Position numbers and translations under genes: made by a program
NCBI GenBank assembly: GCA_028098005.1
Contig: JAOHFM010000047.1
Location: 1-12,841, forward strand
Source of the DNA: Psychrosphaera sp.
Lineage (GTDB): Bacteria > Pseudomonadota > Gammaproteobacteria > Enterobacterales > Alteromonadaceae
Length of the DNA stretch: 12,841 nt
Reading direction: 5' to 3'
Shown here: positions 7,486-12,841 of the stretch, piece by piece
Layout: each line of letters starts with the position of its first letter
Numbering within the stretch: position 1 is the first letter of the stretch
The notes under the pieces: generated by a model
The model's database searches: none
Told to the model about the DNA's origin: nothing
Seen by the model: only the letters and a program-made list of their open reading frames with translations

Positions 7486-8136
7486 TTAACGCTTTGGTGC
7501 GATTAATTTAGAGAAGTTATGCCAATTGATTCGTGTCGCCAGAAGTAATTCACGAAGTGAGAGCGCACGTGAAGTACTTTTTTGTTGGTTTTTCCATTGA
7601 TGACCACAACATGCAGCCGCCATTACTGGTTTCCCTGGCTTCAACAGCAACTTTTGTTTTGATGATTGAGGCTCTACTTGTGTGCCATTAAAGTGAAACC
7701 AACCATGTTGATTACAATGTATTTTTTGATTTTTATGGTCTATTTCGTCAATACTGTCTAGCGCTATATATTCAATACCATAAAGATTAATAGCTATTGG
7801 AATAATTAATGCCATTTGACTGTTTTTAGCATAAAAGTCCATGGTTTTATCCGGGTTTGATTTCACGCTAAATGGCTTACTTGAAGACTGACTTAACCAA
7901 CTTGCGTTACTGCTATCTAAATCTAAAGGTGTACTTGCACTAATAATGCTTTCTGCTGCTTTTGAAATATAAAAGGAAAGTGATTTTAAGCTTTTTCTTA
8001 AATCTGAATGACTTAAGTTTTGATCCACTGACAGTCGGGCTAGCTCACGCTCATACAATACATTGCAAAGTTCTGCTTTAACTTGCAAGTTACTGCGCTG
8101 GTGCCAAAGACTGGTCTGTAAATCGTTTTGCGACAT
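7486..8136 (-). CDS. Unrecognised 216-aa protein between eno and ftsB
   Basis: I do not recognise this protein. It has 216 aa from the ATG at 8136 (a TTG lies one codon earlier). There is no signal peptide and no convincing membrane span; the segment MALIIPIAINLYGI at about 108-121 is short. The N-terminal third (about 14-66) looks helical. A Ser-rich stretch (66-96) follows. The C-terminal half holds a Cys/His/aromatic cluster: HCNQHGWFHF at about 140-149, then VMAAACCGHQW at 171-181, then a basic tail. The Cys/His pattern could bind metal, but no known finger spacing is met. It has its own upstream TATAAT and follows the eno terminator. The gap to ftsB is 74 bases with no clear terminator, so it may lead the ftsB-rpoS operon. 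Codon use looks like its neighbours. Confidence 0.75.
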   Translation of the reverse strand: MSQNDLQTSLWHQRSNLQVKAELCNVLYERELARLSVDQNLSHSDLRKSLKSLSFYISKAAESIISASTPLDLDSSNASWLSQSSSKPFSVKSNPDKTMDFYAKNSQMALIIPIAINLYGIEYIALDSIDEIDHKNQKIHCNQHGWFHFNGTQVEPQSSKQKLLLKPGKPVMAAACCGHQWKNQQKSTSRALSLRELLLATRINWHNFSKLIAPKR

Positions 8137-8159
8137 CAAGTTAGCTTATTCTATTTAAT

Positions 8160-8165
8160 ATTATA
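8160..8165 (-). promoter_or_regulatory. Probable -10 box of the unrecognised gene / ftsB operon
   Basis: A perfect TATAAT on the minus strand lies between the eno terminator and the ATG at 8136, giving a predicted start of transcription about 16 bases before the gene. No good -35 hexamer is seen at 16-18 bases and there is no TG extension, so the call rests on the -10 box and its position just after a terminator. Confidence 0.45.
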
Positions 8166-8196
8166 TCCACAGGGACGTTATTAAATATAAGTGTAC

Positions 8197-8223
8197 AAAA
8201 AAGGAGCGACAATGCACTCCTTT
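8197..8223 (-). terminator. Rho-independent terminator of eno
   Basis: On the minus strand a 9-bp stem (AAAGGAGUG with CGCUCCUUU, one U-G pair; 8215-8223 with 8200-8208) closes a 6-base loop and continues into six U residues. It lies about 48 bases past the eno stop. Confidence 0.9.
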
Positions 8224-8270
8224 ATTTATACAATTTTTAACCATTTAGCCTGTTAAAGCTTAATAAATGA

Positions 8271-9575
<1,305 letters not shown>

Positions 9576-9584
9576 TTAAAATAT

Positions 9585-9610
9585 AAAAACGCAGCCATTA
9601 CGCTGCGTTT
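9585..9610 (-). terminator. Terminator-like hairpin between pyrG and eno
   Basis: On the minus strand a perfect 9-bp stem AAACGCAGC/GCTGCGTTT (9602-9610 with 9587-9595) has a 6-base loop and is followed by a T-rich run (five U, then AUAUUUU). It starts 9 bases after the pyrG stop and ends about 25 bases before the eno ATG. It should at least reduce read-through from pyrG into eno. The short interval leaves no room for a full eno promoter after it, so eno needs read-through or a promoter inside pyrG. Confidence 0.75.
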
Positions 9611-9619
9611 ACACTCATT

Positions 9620-11266
<1,647 letters not shown>

Positions 11267-11309
11267 TTAGATTGCTATTTTTGGTTACATACATTGCCAA
11301 CGCCAATAC

Positions 11310-11341
11310 AAAAAACTTCGCTCATAGAAAACCACAGCGAA
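11310..11341 (-). promoter_or_regulatory. Weak terminator-like hairpin in the pyrG leader
   Basis: On the minus strand TTCGCT (11336-11341) can pair with AGCGAA (11317-11322) across a 13-base loop, followed by G and six U residues (11310-11315). The layout is that of an intrinsic terminator placed about 60 bases before the pyrG ATG, but the stem is only 6 bp. It may act as a weak attenuator or be chance. Confidence 0.3.
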
Positions 11342-11385
11342 TTGAGTATTAAGAAATAATTTGGATGTACATAGGACGGGATAAA

Positions 11386-11414
11386 AGTATAACAAACGAA
11401 CAGTATTCCAACAA
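11386..11414 (-). promoter_or_regulatory. pyrG: Probable extended -10 promoter of pyrG
   Basis: On the minus strand TGTTATACT supplies a -10 box TATACT (11386-11391) with the TGn extension. A TTGTTG (11409-11414) lies 17 bases further upstream as a partial -35. Predicted transcription would begin near 11379, giving a leader of about 128 bases before the pyrG ATG. It sits just downstream of the oadB terminator, where a new promoter is needed. Confidence 0.55.
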
Positions 11415-11440
11415 TGAAGATGTGCGATTTCTTCATAATA

Positions 11441-11475
11441 AAAAAAGCCCACTAAATATTAAATTTAATGGGCTT
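11441..11475 (-). terminator. Rho-independent terminator of oadB
   Basis: On the minus strand a 13-bp stem (11463-11475 with 11445-11457, one U-G pair; core AAGCCCA/TGGGCTT) closes a 5-base loop and continues into six U residues. It lies about 40 bases past the oadB stop. A short T run on the other side could give weak activity on the plus strand, but no plus-strand gene is present. Confidence 0.92.
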
Positions 11476-11515
11476 CTGTTTTTATATTTTTACAGGGTTA
11501 TCTTCTGGTAAACAT

Positions 11516-12646
11516 TTAGCCTACCAGGGCCAATAGAATACCTGCCGCCACTGCCGATCCTAACACCCCTGCTACATTAGGCCCCATTGCGTGCATTAAT
11601 AAGAAGTTATGCGGGTTTGCTTCCAAACCTACTTTATTAACAACACGTGCGGCCATTGGCACAGCGGAAACACCCGCAGCCCCAAGTAAAGGGTTAATTG
11701 GCTTGTCACTAAACTTAGACATCAGCTTTGCCATCAATACACCAGTGCCAGTACCAATACTGAAAGCAACCGCTCCCAAACCGAGAATACCCAGCGTTTC
11801 TATCGTAAGGAATTGCTCCGCACTTAACTTTGAGCCAACCGCTAAACCTAAGAAGATAGTAACAATATTAATGAGTTCATTCTGTGCGGTATTACTTAAA
11901 CGATCAACAACGCCAGATTCTTTCATCAGATTACCTAAACAAAACATGCCCACTAACGGGGTTGCTGCTGGTAAAAATAAAATCGTCAAAAACAGAACCG
12001 CTAAAGGAAATAAGATTTTCTCTTTTTTGGTTACTTGACGAAGTTGCTCCATTTTTATCTTACGTTCTTCTGGTGTTGTTAATGCCTTCATAATTGGAGG
12101 CTGAATAATAGGCACCAATGCCATGTAAGAATAAGCGGCTACAGCAATCGCTCCGAGTAAATCAGGTGCTAACTTGGAAGCCAAAAATATAGCGGTTGGT
12201 CCATCGGCACCACCAATAATGGCAATAGCAGAGGCATCTTTTAAAGAGAAGTCGAAGCCTGGTACTAAATTTAACGCAATTGCACCAAATAGAGTGGCAA
12301 AGATACCAAACTGTGCGGCAGCACCTAAGAATAACATTCTTGGGTTAGCGATTAACGCACCAAAGTCTGTCATTGCTCCTACGCCCATAAAAATAAGCAA
12401 AGGGAACACACCCGTCTCTATGCCAACATAATAAATATAGTAGAGCACGCCACCAGGCTCAGTAAATCCGGCCAGTGGTATATTCGCTAAAACGGCACCA
12501 AAACCAATTGGTAAAAGCAATAAAGGTTCAAAACCTTTTTTAATTGCTAAATATAAGAGTAAGCCACCCACAAGCATCATTACTATTTGGCCAATTTCAA
12601 AATTAGCTAATGCTGTAGACGCCCACAATGTTTGTAAGCCTTCCAT
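11516..12646 (-). CDS. oadB: Sodium-pumping oxaloacetate decarboxylase, beta subunit
   Basis: Integral membrane subunit that decarboxylates carboxybiotin and exports Na+ across the inner membrane. 376 aa, shorter than the Klebsiella protein (about 430) but a common length for this family. Many hydrophobic segments span the whole protein. The Na+/carboxybiotin site motif [13 protein letters not shown] (142-154) contains the essential aspartate D148. Other family blocks are [13 protein letters not shown] (238-250), [18 protein letters not shown] (318-335) and [18 protein letters not shown] (352-369). The ATG has AGGG seven bases upstream, overlapping the end of oadA, with 4 bases between the genes. 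Glutaconyl-CoA and methylmalonyl-CoA decarboxylase beta subunits are related; the biotin-domain neighbour favours oxaloacetate but does not prove it. Confidence 0.93.
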   Translation of the reverse strand: MEGLQTLWASTALANFEIGQIVMMLVGGLLLYLAIKKGFEPLLLLPIGFGAVLANIPLAGFTEPGGVLYYIYYVGIETGVFPLLIFMGVGAMTDFGALIANPRMLFLGAAAQFGIFATLFGAIALNLVPGFDFSLKDASAIAIIGGADGPTAIFLASKLAPDLLGAIAVAAYSYMALVPIIQPPIMKALTTPEERKIKMEQLRQVTKKEKILFPLAVLFLTILFLPAATPLVGMFCLGNLMKESGVVDRLSNTAQNELINIVTIFLGLAVGSKLSAEQFLTIETLGILGLGAVAFSIGTGTGVLMAKLMSKFSDKPINPLLGAAGVSAVPMAARVVNKVGLEANPHNFLLMHAMGPNVAGVLGSAVAAGILLALVG

Positions 12647-12650
12647 AAAT

Positions 12651-12841
12651 TTACCCTATGCTCAGTAACACATCACCGGTAGATACGGCATCGCCTTCTT
12701 TGCAATCAACCGATACTACTTGCCCTGCGTGCTGCGCTCTTACTTCCGTTTCCATCTTCATGGCTTCTAAAATAATGACCACATCACCTTCTTGAATTGC
12801 TTGACCAGGCTTTACCAACACCTTAAAAATATTGCCCGCTA
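12651..12841 (-). CDS. oadA: C-terminal biotin-carrier end of oxaloacetate decarboxylase alpha subunit (partial)
   Basis: Only the last 62 codons and the TAA are in the window; the gene continues past the right edge. The peptide is a biotinyl/lipoyl attachment domain: [13 protein letters not shown], then EAMKMET with the biotinylated lysine encoded at 12756-12758, then a mirrored half ending GDVLLSIG. Biotin-carrier ends of this form belong to several carboxylases and decarboxylases. The tight link to oadB (4 bases) points to the alpha subunit of the Na+-pumping oxaloacetate decarboxylase. The carboxyltransferase domain and the small gamma subunit gene would be expected beyond the edge. Confidence 0.85.
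   Translation of the reverse strand, partial: AGNIFKVLVKPGQAIQEGDVVIILEAMKMETEVRAQHAGQVVSVDCKEGDAVSTGDVLLSIG

Noticed and set aside
11275..11436. A 53-codon minus-strand frame (MKKSHIFIVGILFV...) between the oadB terminator and pyrG, with a hydrophobic N-terminal segment.
   Set aside because: Its ATG lies four bases after the terminator U-tract, has no Shine-Dalgarno, and precedes the only good promoter, which lies inside the frame. Probably a chance frame in AT-rich DNA.

Overview
The window is AT-rich chromosomal DNA from a marine-type gammaproteobacterium. The gene content and order (pyrG-eno ... ftsB-ispD-ispF-truD-surE-pcm-nlpD-rpoS) match the Vibrio/Shewanella/Alteromonadales lineage. 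The extra yqaA gene, the nearby sodium-pumping oadAB and the low G+C suggest an Alteromonadales member close to Colwellia or Thalassotalea. That placement is an inference; no species can be named from the sequence.

Every gene supported here is on the minus strand, so transcription runs from high to low coordinates. From the right edge: the last 62 codons of oadA (biotin carrier end), oadB (Na+-pumping decarboxylase beta subunit) and a strong terminator near 11441-11475. Next come a 264-bp intergenic region with a probable pyrG promoter and leader hairpin, pyrG, a terminator-like hairpin at 9585-9610, eno, and a second strong terminator at 8197-8223. A perfect TATAAT box then precedes an unrecognised 216-aa gene. 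After it comes a tightly packed run: ftsB, ispD, ispF, truD, surE, pcm, yqaA, nlpD. Most of these overlap or are a few bases apart. rpoS follows 61 bp later and ends at a clear intrinsic terminator (933-961). The left edge holds the start of a periplasmic solute-binding-like gene that runs out of the window.

The genes cover nucleotide and carbon metabolism (CTP synthase, enolase, oxaloacetate decarboxylase), isoprenoid precursor synthesis (IspD, IspF), cell division and amidase activation (FtsB, NlpD), RNA and protein maintenance (TruD, Pcm, SurE) and the stationary-phase sigma factor. This is mostly a conserved housekeeping locus, and I see no convincing undescribed system.

The points worth a second look are local. 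The left-edge binding-protein gene has a stop as codon 2 of what would otherwise be a perfect signal-peptide start, and it appears to fuse two binding domains. An unrecognised gene sits between eno and ftsB. The ftsB start is probably a GTG well inside the longest reading frame. pyrG may have a leader with a weak attenuator-like hairpin. Several other starts (surE, ispF, eno) are better placed at internal ATGs than at the longest open frame.
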